The position numbers and the translations under genes were made by a program. Of a stretch of 6,484 nucleotides of DNA, positions 1 through 6,422 are shown one piece after another. Under the pieces are notes generated by a model that did not search any database, was not told the origin of the DNA, and worked only from the letters and a program-made list of their open reading frames with translations. Source of the stretch: Myxococcaceae bacterium (GTDB taxonomy: Bacteria; Myxococcota; Myxococcia; Myxococcales; Myxococcaceae); NCBI GenBank assembly GCA_018262385.1, contig JAGSPQ010000355.1, positions 1 through 6,484 on the forward strand, given 5' to 3'. The stretch's first letter is position 1; each line of letters begins with the position of its first letter.

Positions 1-54
1 CCACAGGCCCCGCACCGCGTCGAGCGCCCGGCGCTCCCTTCCGAAGAGGGTCAT
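1..54 (-). CDS. Possible 5' end of a leftward gene, product unknown (partial)
   Basis: An ATG at 54-52 opens a minus-strand frame that stays open for 18 codons to the window edge. It starts Met-Thr-Leu-Phe-Gly-Arg-Glu-Arg-Arg and continues with a basic, amphipathic-looking stretch. An AGGAG sequence lies directly against the ATG at 59-55, which is closer than an ideal Shine-Dalgarno spacing, so the start is uncertain. It follows the stop of the large surface-protein gene on the same strand after about 60 bases. The fragment is too short to assign a family. It could also be a chance open stretch in GC-rich DNA. Confidence 0.3.
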   Translation of the reverse strand, partial: MTLFGRERRALDAVRGLW

Positions 55-73
55 CTCCTGATTGGTAGTCTGG

Positions 74-100
74 GATTCGATAACGGCTGATTATCGATTC
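74..100. promoter_or_regulatory. AT-rich inverted repeat between two minus-strand genes
   Basis: The arms TCGATAA (77-83) and TTATCGA (91-97) are perfect inverted copies around a 7-base spacer. Outside one mismatch the pairing continues to 74 and 100. The element sits in the short gap between the stop at 116 and the possible start at 54, and is AT-rich in a very GC-rich region. No T-tract follows it on the minus strand, so it is not a standard intrinsic terminator. A GATAAT hexamer on the minus strand (95-90) resembles a -10 box, but no -35 partner is visible. An operator for the leftward gene is my best guess. Confidence 0.35.
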
Positions 101-115
101 GCGCCGGGCGTGGCC

Positions 116-3100
116 TCACCGCCGCAGCAGGTTCTGGCGCCGGCGCCGGATCCCGGTGAGGGCGAGGAGCGCGAACGCGAGCAGGGGCGCCCCGCCAGTG
201 CCCGAGCAGCCGCAGCCACCCTTCTGCGGCGTGCCGCTGCCGCCGTCGGTACCTCCGTCGGTCGCTCCGGAGCCGCCTGCGTCCGGTGGAGCCTGGTAGG
301 TGAAGGCCGCCGCCAGGGTGGCGGTCTGGCCATCCAGGTTCGTGACCACCAGCTCCACGGTGCCAGCGGCGTGGGCGGGGGTGACCGCGGTGATGCTGGT
401 GTCGCGGACCATCAGGTCGGTGGCTGCAGCGCCGCCGATCGTCACCGTCGACCCGGAGGCGAACCCGTCACCCAGGATGATGATCGCCGTGCCACCCTCG
501 ACCGGCCCCGAGACCGGAGCGAGCCGGCTCACGCTCGGGGCTCCGAGGTAGGTGAAGCCCGCGGGCAGGCTGGTGCTCTGACCGTCCGGGTTGGTGACTC
601 TCACCTCGACCACCCCCGCCGCGCCGGCCGGAGTCCTCGCGGTGAGCTGGGTGGCGCTCACGACGATGACGTCGGTGGCGTCGACGCCGCCGACCTTCAC
701 CAACGCCCCGGTGAAGAAGCCGGTGCCCATCAACGTGATCGCCGTCCCTCCGAGCGCCGCGCCCCTGGCCGGCGAGAGCGACAGCAGCGCGGGCGGCGGG
801 AGGTAGGTGAAGCGGGTGGTCAGTGTCGCGCTCTGCCCATCACCATTGGTGACGACGACGTTGGCGGGCCCCGGGTTTCCGGGCGGGGTGGTGGCGGTGA
901 TCGTCGTCGAGTCGACGACGACGACGCTGCTCGCCGGCTCGGTGCCAATCTTCACCGTGGCGCCAATCGAGAAGTCGACTCCGCTCAGCGTGATCGCGGT
1001 GCCTCCCGACGACGGCCCGCTGGTCGGGGTCAGCGCGCTGAGCGTGGGCGGCGCCACGTAGGCGAAGCCCGCCGCGAGCGTCGCCGCCTGGCCGTCGGCG
1101 TTCGTGACGACGACGTCGACCGGACCCGCCGAGCCAGCCGGCGCGATCGCGGTGATCGCATTCTGGCTCGCGACGACCAGGTTGTTGGCGTTGGTCGCGC
1201 CGAACTTGACGGCAGTGCCACTGGAGAAGCCAGCACCGGTGAGGGTGACGAGCGTTCCACCCGCCGCTGGACCACGCGCCGGCGAGATCGAGACCAGGGT
1301 CGGAGGCGGCACGTAGGTGAAGCCTCCGGTGAGCGTCGCGGTCTGACCGTCGCCGGCGGTGACCACGACGTCCCTGGCTCCCGCGACTCCCGCGGGGGTG
1401 TTCACGGTGGCGGTGGTGCTGCCCACGACGACCAGCGACGTCGCCGGGGCTCCGCCGATGGTCACCGTCATTCCGCTCCCGAATCCGGATCCGGTCAGCG
1501 TGACCTTGGTTCCGCCTGCGATCGGCCCGCTGGGCGGGCTGATCAGTGCCAGCGAAGGCGCCGCGACGTAGGTGAAGCCGCCCGCGAGCGTGCCGCTCTG
1601 CGCCGTCGAATTCGTCACCGTCACGTCCCGGGCCCCGGCGGAGCCCGGAGGCGTCTTCGCGCTGATGGTGGTCGAGTTCACCGAGGTCGTCGTCGCGGCC
1701 ACGCCACCGATGTTGACGGTGGCGCCGAACAGGAAGCCGGTTCCGTTGATGATCACGTTGGTGCCGCCGGCAACCACCCCCTGGGAGGGAGTGATCGCGG
1801 TGACGACGGGCGGCGGCACCACGTAGGTGTAGCCGCCGTCGACCCTGGCGCTCGCCCCGCTCGGGTGGACGACCGACACATCAACGGGCCCGGGCGGGCG
1901 CGCGGGGGCGATCCCGGTGATGGTGGTGGGGGTGATGGTGGGGTTGAAGACGGTCACCGGCCCAAGCATCAGCCGGGCTCCCGGCTGGAAATTGGAGCCG
2001 GTGATCGTGAGCAGGGTCCCGCCGGTGTTGGGGCCAGAGGTCGGGCTGATCGACGCGATCGTCGGCTCCTGCCTCATCGCGACCCTCGCGACGCTGGCGA
2101 CCGTGTTGTTGCTTTCGCTGTTCTCGGCGACCGCGGCGGCCGAATCGACCTCCAGAATCCAGTAGAACAGGCCGTCGGGGACGTCGGCAGGCACGGCGAC
2201 GGAGATCGCTTCGTCGATGGTGACGGCTCCACCCACGAACCGGGTGTAGGTCGAGAGCCGGTAGTCGTTGGCGGAGAAGATGGCATCGGACGAGAGCCAG
2301 AGCCTGGCCTCGACGGCGCCGGCGTCGGTGGTGCCCACGTTGGCCCATCGGGTGTTGACCTGAATGGAGGTCCCGGCGTCCGCAGCGGATCCCGAGGCGA
2401 TGCTGGTCGCAACCAGATCGACGCCCTGCGTGAACGGGGACTGGGTGGACCCGTAGTTGTTCGTCTCGGAGAACTCGACCACGACGTTCGTGGGGTCGGC
2501 CTCGACGATCACGTAGTAGCTGCCCGAGGCGGGTGGGGGGCTGATCGACGCGTTGCCGCTGGCGGTGCAGGTGGAGCCGGCGGCGCAGCTGACGACGGCG
2601 CTCGCAGTGAAGATCAGCGTGTCCGCCGCATCCCAGGTCGCGTTGGTCGACAGGTAGGCGCGCCAGAGGAAGCTGGTCGCGGCGGTCTGGCCGGCGTTGC
2701 GGAAGACCGGATCGATGGTGAACGAGAGCGCGCCCGGGCCTTCGACCACGTTCGAGAGCGTGACCGAGCTGACGCCCAGCTCCGCCTGAACCGGCACCCC
2801 GATGGTGTAGAGCGTGTTGGCCGGCCAGTTGGCCGCGGTGCAGCTGGCGTTCGTGCTGCAAGGGACGAATGCCGCGCCGTTCGCCCCGGTCGGATCCTCG
2901 AAGCCTGCGGCCACGCCGCTGCCAACGATGGCGTTGGCCACCCCATAGTGGACCTGGAACATGCCGGAGGCCGTGAGCTTCACCTGCAGAGCGAAGGAGC
3001 CCGCCGGGCCCGGGTAATGGTTCCAGTCCGAATACTCGATCGTGATCTCGTTGGTGCCCGCCGTGTACCGGATCTGCCCGCCGGGGTTGCCTTCCAGGTC

Positions 3101-3490
3101 GTCCCACCAGGGAGCGATGAGGTTGTGCGGCCGCGGCGGGAGCATGGTGCTGGTCGGCACGCCGGGAGATCCGTTGATGCACCGGGTCGTCGTCGTTCCG
3201 ATGGAATAGTCGCACTTGGCCTGATCGGCTCCGAAGACCAACACCCCGTTCGAGTTGACGAGGACGCTGGTGTAGGTGGTCCCGTAGTAGGGGAAAGGGA
3301 AGCCGAGGGGAATGACGGCCGAGCCTTCGTCCAGCACGGGGAGGGTCCCGCCGATCAACGTGACGACGGTGGCGCCCGTCAGCGGCACGTACGTCTGCGA
3401 GGACGAGGTGACGGTGTAGAACTGCGCGCGCGCGTTGCCAGCGGCGAGGCCTGCGAACACGACTGCGATGCTCAGCACCGAGCTCTTCAA
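116..3490 (-). CDS. Large secreted surface protein: CARDB-like and seven IPT/TIG domains with MYXO-CTERM-type anchor
   Basis: A 1124-residue exported protein, probably displayed on the cell surface. The signal peptide is residues 1-22 (Lys2, hydrophobic core 5-17, Ala-Arg-Ala cleavage site before Gln23). Residues about 30-230 form a beta-rich domain with GFPFPYYG at 63-70, SNGVLVFG at 80-87 and IAPWWDDLEG at 125-134, resembling nidogen-like domains. Two CARDB-like domains follow (about 236-348 and 357-466), each ending in a Ser/Glu-rich SETNN or SESNN motif. Seven IPT/TIG domains fill 476-1066. A Gly/Asp linker then leads to Cys1093-Gly-Cys1095, a hydrophobic segment (1101-1114) and an Arg-rich tail. 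Cys211/Cys217 and Cys302/Cys308 may form small disulfide loops. The start is TTG at 3490, chosen because it gives a complete signal peptide and lies 5 bases after AGGGGGA; no upstream in-frame ATG is nearby. Domain families suggest adhesion or an extended stalk, but the ligand is unknown. The architecture call is confident and the specific function is not. Confidence 0.93.
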   Translation of the reverse strand: MKSSVLSIAVVFAGLAAGNARAQFYTVTSSSQTYVPLTGATVVTLIGGTLPVLDEGSAVIPLGFPFPYYGTTYTSVLVNSNGVLVFGADQAKCDYSIGTTTTRCINGSPGVPTSTMLPPRPHNLIAPWWDDLEGNPGGQIRYTAGTNEITIEYSDWNHYPGPAGSFALQVKLTASGMFQVHYGVANAIVGSGVAAGFEDPTGANGAAFVPCSTNASCTAANWPANTLYTIGVPVQAELGVSSVTLSNVVEGPGALSFTIDPVFRNAGQTAATSFLWRAYLSTNATWDAADTLIFTASAVVSCAAGSTCTASGNASISPPPASGSYYVIVEADPTNVVVEFSETNNYGSTQSPFTQGVDLVATSIASGSAADAGTSIQVNTRWANVGTTDAGAVEARLWLSSDAIFSANDYRLSTYTRFVGGAVTIDEAISVAVPADVPDGLFYWILEVDSAAAVAENSESNNTVASVARVAMRQEPTIASISPTSGPNTGGTLLTITGSNFQPGARLMLGPVTVFNPTITPTTITGIAPARPPGPVDVSVVHPSGASARVDGGYTYVVPPPVVTAITPSQGVVAGGTNVIINGTGFLFGATVNIGGVAATTTSVNSTTISAKTPPGSAGARDVTVTNSTAQSGTLAGGFTYVAAPSLALISPPSGPIAGGTKVTLTGSGFGSGMTVTIGGAPATSLVVVGSTTATVNTPAGVAGARDVVVTAGDGQTATLTGGFTYVPPPTLVSISPARGPAAGGTLVTLTGAGFSSGTAVKFGATNANNLVVASQNAITAIAPAGSAGPVDVVVTNADGQAATLAAGFAYVAPPTLSALTPTSGPSSGGTAITLSGVDFSIGATVKIGTEPASSVVVVDSTTITATTPPGNPGPANVVVTNGDGQSATLTTRFTYLPPPALLSLSPARGAALGGTAITLMGTGFFTGALVKVGGVDATDVIVVSATQLTARTPAGAAGVVEVRVTNPDGQSTSLPAGFTYLGAPSVSRLAPVSGPVEGGTAIIILGDGFASGSTVTIGGAAATDLMVRDTSITAVTPAHAAGTVELVVTNLDGQTATLAAAFTYQAPPDAGGSGATDGGTDGGSGTPQKGGCGCSGTGGAPLLAFALLALTGIRRRRQNLLRR
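119..220 (-). other. C-terminal MYXO-CTERM-like sorting signal (residues 1091-1124)
   Basis: The last 34 residues start with Gly-Gly-Cys-Gly-Cys-Ser, followed by a small-residue spacer, a hydrophobic stretch APLLAFALLALTGI and a tail with four consecutive Arg plus two more at the end. Signals of this tripartite form in myxobacteria are recognised by myxosortases, which cleave near the Cys so that the protein can be attached to the envelope. A preceding Asp/Gly-rich linker (about 1070-1090) fits this. The assignment rests on motif layout alone. Confidence 0.85.
296..2065 (-). repeat. Tandem array of seven IPT/TIG domain repeats, 85-codon period
   Basis: Each copy begins with an (I/L)(S/T/A)PxxGxxxGGT-type strand, has a GxxF core, and ends in a (G/A)(F/Y)(T/A)Y motif. 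On the plus strand the antisense of the Phe-Thr-Tyr end, TAGGTGAAG or a close variant, begins at 297, 549, 804, 1059, 1314, 1569 and 1824. The intervals are therefore 252 bases once and 255 bases five times. The copies have diverged in sequence between these anchors but keep their length. The array lies inside the surface-protein gene and probably forms a rigid immunoglobulin-like stalk. Confidence 0.85.
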
Positions 3491-3524
3491 GGATGTCCCC
3501 CTGGCAGGGAGGAGATTGCCTCCC
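3491..3524 (-). promoter_or_regulatory. Ribosome binding site and overlapping hairpins upstream of the surface-protein gene
   Basis: The Shine-Dalgarno sequence AGGGGGA (3502-3496) lies 5 bases before the TTG start and decides that start. Two competing inverted repeats overlap here. GGGAGG (3507-3512) and CCTCCC (3519-3524) form a 6-bp stem with a 6-base loop. CCCTG and CAGGG (3499-3509) pair around one central base and would bury the Shine-Dalgarno sequence. The two structures share bases 3507-3509 and cannot form together. Whether they regulate translation is an inference. Confidence 0.45.
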
Positions 3525-3602
3525 CGATGAGCCGGAGATTCTTGGTTCCTGGGTGTTCAGTCCATAGTCATCTTGTCGAGAGGGCGGTGAGCGCCGCCGC
3601 GC

Positions 3603-4706
3603 TCAATCGCCCAGGCAGATTCCCAGCTCACGCGCGCTGAGGATGCTGTCGCAGTCGAGCGGGACCACCTTCATCCGGTGGGTCGCCTGCGCGAGGGGCA
3701 CGTAGCGAACGGTGGGCGGGTCGAGCGCGACCATCACCCCGCTCTGCCCTTCGGCGAGCGCGCGCACCGCCGCCGCGCCGAAGCGCAGGGAGATCAGCCG
3801 GTCGAAGGTGGTGGGGCTGCCGCCGCGCAGCAGGTGGCCCAGCACCACGTGCCGGGTCTCTTTCTTCGTCAGCTCCGCGAGCGCGTGGGAGACATTTTCG
3901 GCTGCCCCGCCGAGCCGGTCGGCCGCGCCCACCCGCTTCTCGATCACCGCGGAGGTGCCGCCCTTCGACACCGCCCCCTCGGCGACCACCACGATCGCGT
4001 AGCTCTTCCCTTCCGCCTGGCGCGCGTTGAGGTGGGCGGCCACCTTCTCGAGGTCGTAGGGGATCTCGGGCAGGAGGATCGCGTCTGCGCCTCCGGAGAT
4101 GCCGGTGTTGAGGGCGATCCACCCCGCGTAGCGGCCCATCACCTCCACCACCATCAGCCGGCGGTGCGACGCCGCGGTGGTGTGCAGCCGGTCGAGGCAC
4201 TCGGTGGCGAAGGAGACGGCGGTGTCGAACCCGAAGGTGATCACCGTCCCGTCGAGGTCGTTGTCGATCGTCTTGGGGACGCCCACCACCCGCAGCCCCT
4301 TCTTCGCAAGCGCGTTGGCGATGGTGAGCGAGCCATCGCCGCCCAGCGCCACCAGCGCGTCGAACTCCTGCTGGCGGAAGAGGCTGACGATCTCCTCCGA
4401 GCGGTCGACCTCGACCACGGTGCCGTCCGGCTGCTTCGTCGGGTACTTGAGCGGATTGCCGACGTTGGTGGTGCCGAGGATCGTCCCCCCGAGGTTGGTG
4501 ATGCCCTGCACCACCTCGGGCGTCAGGCGGATCAGCCCGCCCTGCGGGAAACGCTCGGGAAGGAACAGGCCGTTGTAGCCCTCCCGGATTCCCCAGCACT
4601 CCCAGCCTTTGGCGTGCGCGGTGATCGCCACCGCGCGGATCACCGCGTTGAGTCCCGGCGCATCGCCGCCGCCGGTGTTGACGGCGATCTTCCTGATCTG
4701 TTTCAT
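3603..4706 (-). CDS. pfkA: 6-phosphofructokinase (PfkA superfamily, group III / mixed-type)
   Basis: Cytoplasmic glycolytic enzyme that phosphorylates fructose 6-phosphate to fructose 1,6-bisphosphate. The 367-residue frame is complete. Visible motifs are the N-terminal phosphate loop TGGGDAPGLNAVIRA (11-25), GGDGS (122-126), PKTIDND (144-150) with catalytic Asp148, the substrate-binding MGRYAGW (190-196), and a signature match in R-x4-GHLLRGGSPTTFDR (285-303). Phosphoryl donor: Gly125 is at the position of E. coli Gly104, which favours ATP, whereas Lys145 replaces E. coli Gly124 and is typical of pyrophosphate-dependent relatives. The Gly/Lys pair occurs in actinobacterial group III enzymes, so ATP use is likelier but not certain. 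The ATG at 4706 follows GAGGAG (4717-4712) by 5 bases. The gene lies 66 bases after the lipoprotein gene and 112 bases before the surface-protein gene. In Myxococcus xanthus, pfk neighbours the kinase gene pkn4; no kinase gene is seen here. Confidence 0.95.
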   Translation of the reverse strand: MKQIRKIAVNTGGGDAPGLNAVIRAVAITAHAKGWECWGIREGYNGLFLPERFPQGGLIRLTPEVVQGITNLGGTILGTTNVGNPLKYPTKQPDGTVVEVDRSEEIVSLFRQQEFDALVALGGDGSLTIANALAKKGLRVVGVPKTIDNDLDGTVITFGFDTAVSFATECLDRLHTTAASHRRLMVVEVMGRYAGWIALNTGISGGADAILLPEIPYDLEKVAAHLNARQAEGKSYAIVVVAEGAVSKGGTSAVIEKRVGAADRLGGAAENVSHALAELTKKETRHVVLGHLLRGGSPTTFDRLISLRFGAAAVRALAEGQSGVMVALDPPTVRYVPLAQATHRMKVVPLDCDSILSARELGICLGD

Positions 4707-4726
4707 CGAAGCTCCTCGCTTCGATG
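4704..4726 (-). promoter_or_regulatory. Hairpin enclosing the pfkA ribosome binding site and start codon
   Basis: CATCGAAGC (4704-4712) and GCTTCGATG (4718-4726) are perfect 9-bp inverted copies around a 5-base loop. In the minus-strand transcript the loop is GAGGA, the core of the Shine-Dalgarno sequence, and the 3' arm ends with the AUG start codon of the phosphofructokinase. The start codon would be paired while the ribosome binding site is exposed in the apical loop. This could control translation, bind a protein, or act as a DNA operator. The pairing is seen directly; the function is inferred. Confidence 0.6.
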
Positions 4727-4772
4727 GATAGTGACAAAGCGGGATGGCGGGCGCGAGGTCAAAGCCGCCGCT

Positions 4773-6256
4773 TCAAGGCAGAAAGACGACCCGCCCGAAG
4801 CCTGGGAGGTAGCCCACGGAGGTCGAGCCGGGGCAGGTGCGCAAGATGTGGCCGGAATAGACGAAGGCCGCTGCGCCGTCGGGACGAACGGCCACGCCGG
4901 GGTGCTCGAGGGACCAGACCGCCGTGGTGGGCGGCGTGGTCCCGCACACCGCGTAGGTGTAGGGGTTGTAGGCGGCGGTCCACGAGTTGATCGTGTCCAG
5001 GTCGGCGCTCCCCCAGTTGGCCTCGACCGTACAGTTCTGCGTGCACACCTTGGTGAAGATCTTGCTGCCGTTGCTGATCGCGAGCACCAGCGCGCCACCG
5101 GCCTGCACCGACTTGATGCCGGCTCTCCGCTCTCCCGTCGTCCACTGCCCCCATGATCAGGCCGCTCCACGAGGTGGCCTGCAGGCAGTTCGTGTCGCAG
5201 GCCCAGTAGATCATCTTGTTGTCCTGGGCCTTCACGTTTGGAGGCTGACTGGTGTCGGCGACCCCCTGATTGAAGACGATGCGTGGCCCGCCCTGCGCGG
5301 TGACGGCGAGGGTGATCGGCGTCGAGCCGCCGAACGGGAAGAAGAGATTCGGGATCTCCTGCCAGCTGGAGGCCTGGGTGCAGTTGGCCGAGCAGGTCCG
5401 GTAAGCGAGCACGGTCGCCGCATTGCTGTTGGTGGCGTTGTCCACCAGCTGATGGAGGGTGGTGCCCGAGGCCGCCAGGGCAGTGCGGGTGCCGGAGTTG
5501 CGGATCACTCCGGTCGACCAGTTGCTCAGGGTGGTGCAGCCGGTTGCGCAGGTCGCCAGGGTGAGGCCCCCGTTGAGATAGATCGACCGGTCGACGGTGA
5601 ACGAGAGGCGATTCTGCGCGTCGATCACCAGCGGGGAGCCATAGGTGGGCGAGTTCCAGCCGCCGAAGAGCGAGGTGAGGGTCGTCTTCGTCCAGCTCGA
5701 AGCCTGGGTGCAGTTGGTCGCGCAGGTCGCATAGACCATGTCATGCGGCCCGCCGGACGCGCTGGTCTCGTAGATCAGGTGAATCCGGCTGTCGGAGCCC
5801 GCCACCAGGCGGGTCGAACCGGAGAACTGTCCACCCCCGACGATCGTGGTGGTCCAGTTGCTGCTCTTGCCACAGTCGGTCACGCACCGCGCGTAGTGCA
5901 CGTTCGACGGCGAGGTGTTGGTGTAGAAAACCAGGTGCAGCGCGCCGTCCGGGCTCGCCACGGTCAGCGGGCTGTAGAACGCGAAGGTCTCGAAGGGGAT
6001 GATGCCCGCGCCTGAGCCGCCGGTTCCGCCGGTGCCGCCGGTGCCGCCGGTGCCGCCGGTGCCGCCGGTGCCGCCAGTGCCGCCAGTGCCGCCAGTGCCG
6101 CCGGTGCCGCCGGTGCCGCCGGTGCCGCCGCCGACGGAACTGCCGCCCGTTCCGCCCGTTGCCCGTTCCGCCGCCTCCTGCTCCGCCCCCGGTGTTGCCA
6201 CCACCTCCGCAGGCCATCAGCACCCCAACAGCCAACGCCACCACTGTGTTGCGCAT
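4773..6256 (-). pseudogene. Repeat lipoprotein with (GGT)12 linker and six CxxxC-W repeats, frame broken twice
   Basis: Read from ATG at 6256, the product starts with a short lipoprotein signal peptide ending Val-Leu-Met-Ala-Cys16, followed by a Gly-rich linker. GAGGA at 6269-6265, 8 bases upstream, supports this start. After the missing GG pair (about 6160/6161) the next frame runs through twelve Gly-Gly-Thr units and the body. It is broken again in the C5 run at 5148-5152, where removing one base joins it to the last frame, which ends at TGA 4773. Restoring both gives 494 residues. The body carries six Cys-x3-Cys-x5-Trp motifs (first Cys about 125, 179, 237, 289, 354, 405), each after a hydrophobic strand such as HLVFY, HLIYE or RIVFN. 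This suggests a beta-propeller or sialidase-like fold on the outer surface of a membrane. No catalytic residues are recognisable. The breaks may be real mutations or sequence errors: both flanks keep normal codon use and no other stops interrupt the frame. Confidence 0.8.
6022..6129 (-). repeat. Twelve 9-bp tandem repeats encoding Gly-Gly-Thr
   Basis: Twelve contiguous 9-base units follow GGTGCCGCC on the plus strand, which reads GGC-GGC-ACC on the coding strand. One end unit is GGTTCCGCC and three consecutive central units are AGTGCCGCC; the other eight are identical. All encode Gly-Gly-Thr, so gain or loss of a unit keeps the frame. The tract forms a flexible spacer between the lipidated Cys and the repeat body. 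Related GGAACGGGC units just upstream hold the first frameshift. Confidence 0.92.
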
Positions 6257-6422
6257 GTGTCGAATCCTCGAGCGGGTACGGTATCGGTTCTGGGCGAGGC
6301 ACTTCAGACCAGCTTTCGCCTCATCACAAGGACACGGCTCGGCCCGAAGATTTTCACGCGACGAACAACCATGAAAACAGGCGCAAAAGCTGGGCACCCG
6401 GGCCACGACGCAGGGCGAGCGG

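Noticed and set aside
22..36. Inverted repeat GAGCGC-CCG-GCGCTC as a terminator
   Set aside because: No T-tract follows and it lies inside the possible left-edge coding frame; such GC palindromes are common at this base composition.
300..1826. A series of 70-84 codon plus-strand frames recurring about every 255 bases
   Set aside because: They are antisense echoes of the TIG repeats; their regular spacing and similar sequence follow from the array itself.
62..3640. A 1192-codon plus-strand open frame antisense to the surface-protein gene
   Set aside because: Its product is Arg/Gly/Asp-rich without domains, and it mirrors a convincing minus-strand protein. G/C-ending codons on one strand remove stops on the other.
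3628..4737. A 369-codon minus-strand frame overlapping the phosphofructokinase gene
   Set aside because: Low-complexity Arg/Ala-rich product in the wrong frame of a clearly intact enzyme gene.
4734..4762. Promoter for pfkA from TTGACC at 4762-4757
   Set aside because: No acceptable -10 box at 16-18 bases; the best match at that distance, CTTTGT, is poor.
4773..5900. Cys pairs read as c-type haem sites
   Set aside because: Spacing is Cys-x3-Cys followed by Trp, without the Cys-x2-Cys-His motif.
4987..6015. A 342-codon plus-strand frame across the lipoprotein gene
   Set aside because: Antisense to a repeat protein with clear motifs; no ribosome binding site or recognisable domain.
6022..6129. 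CRISPR-like array
   Set aside because: Units are directly adjacent 9-mers without spacers and encode Gly-Gly-Thr in frame.
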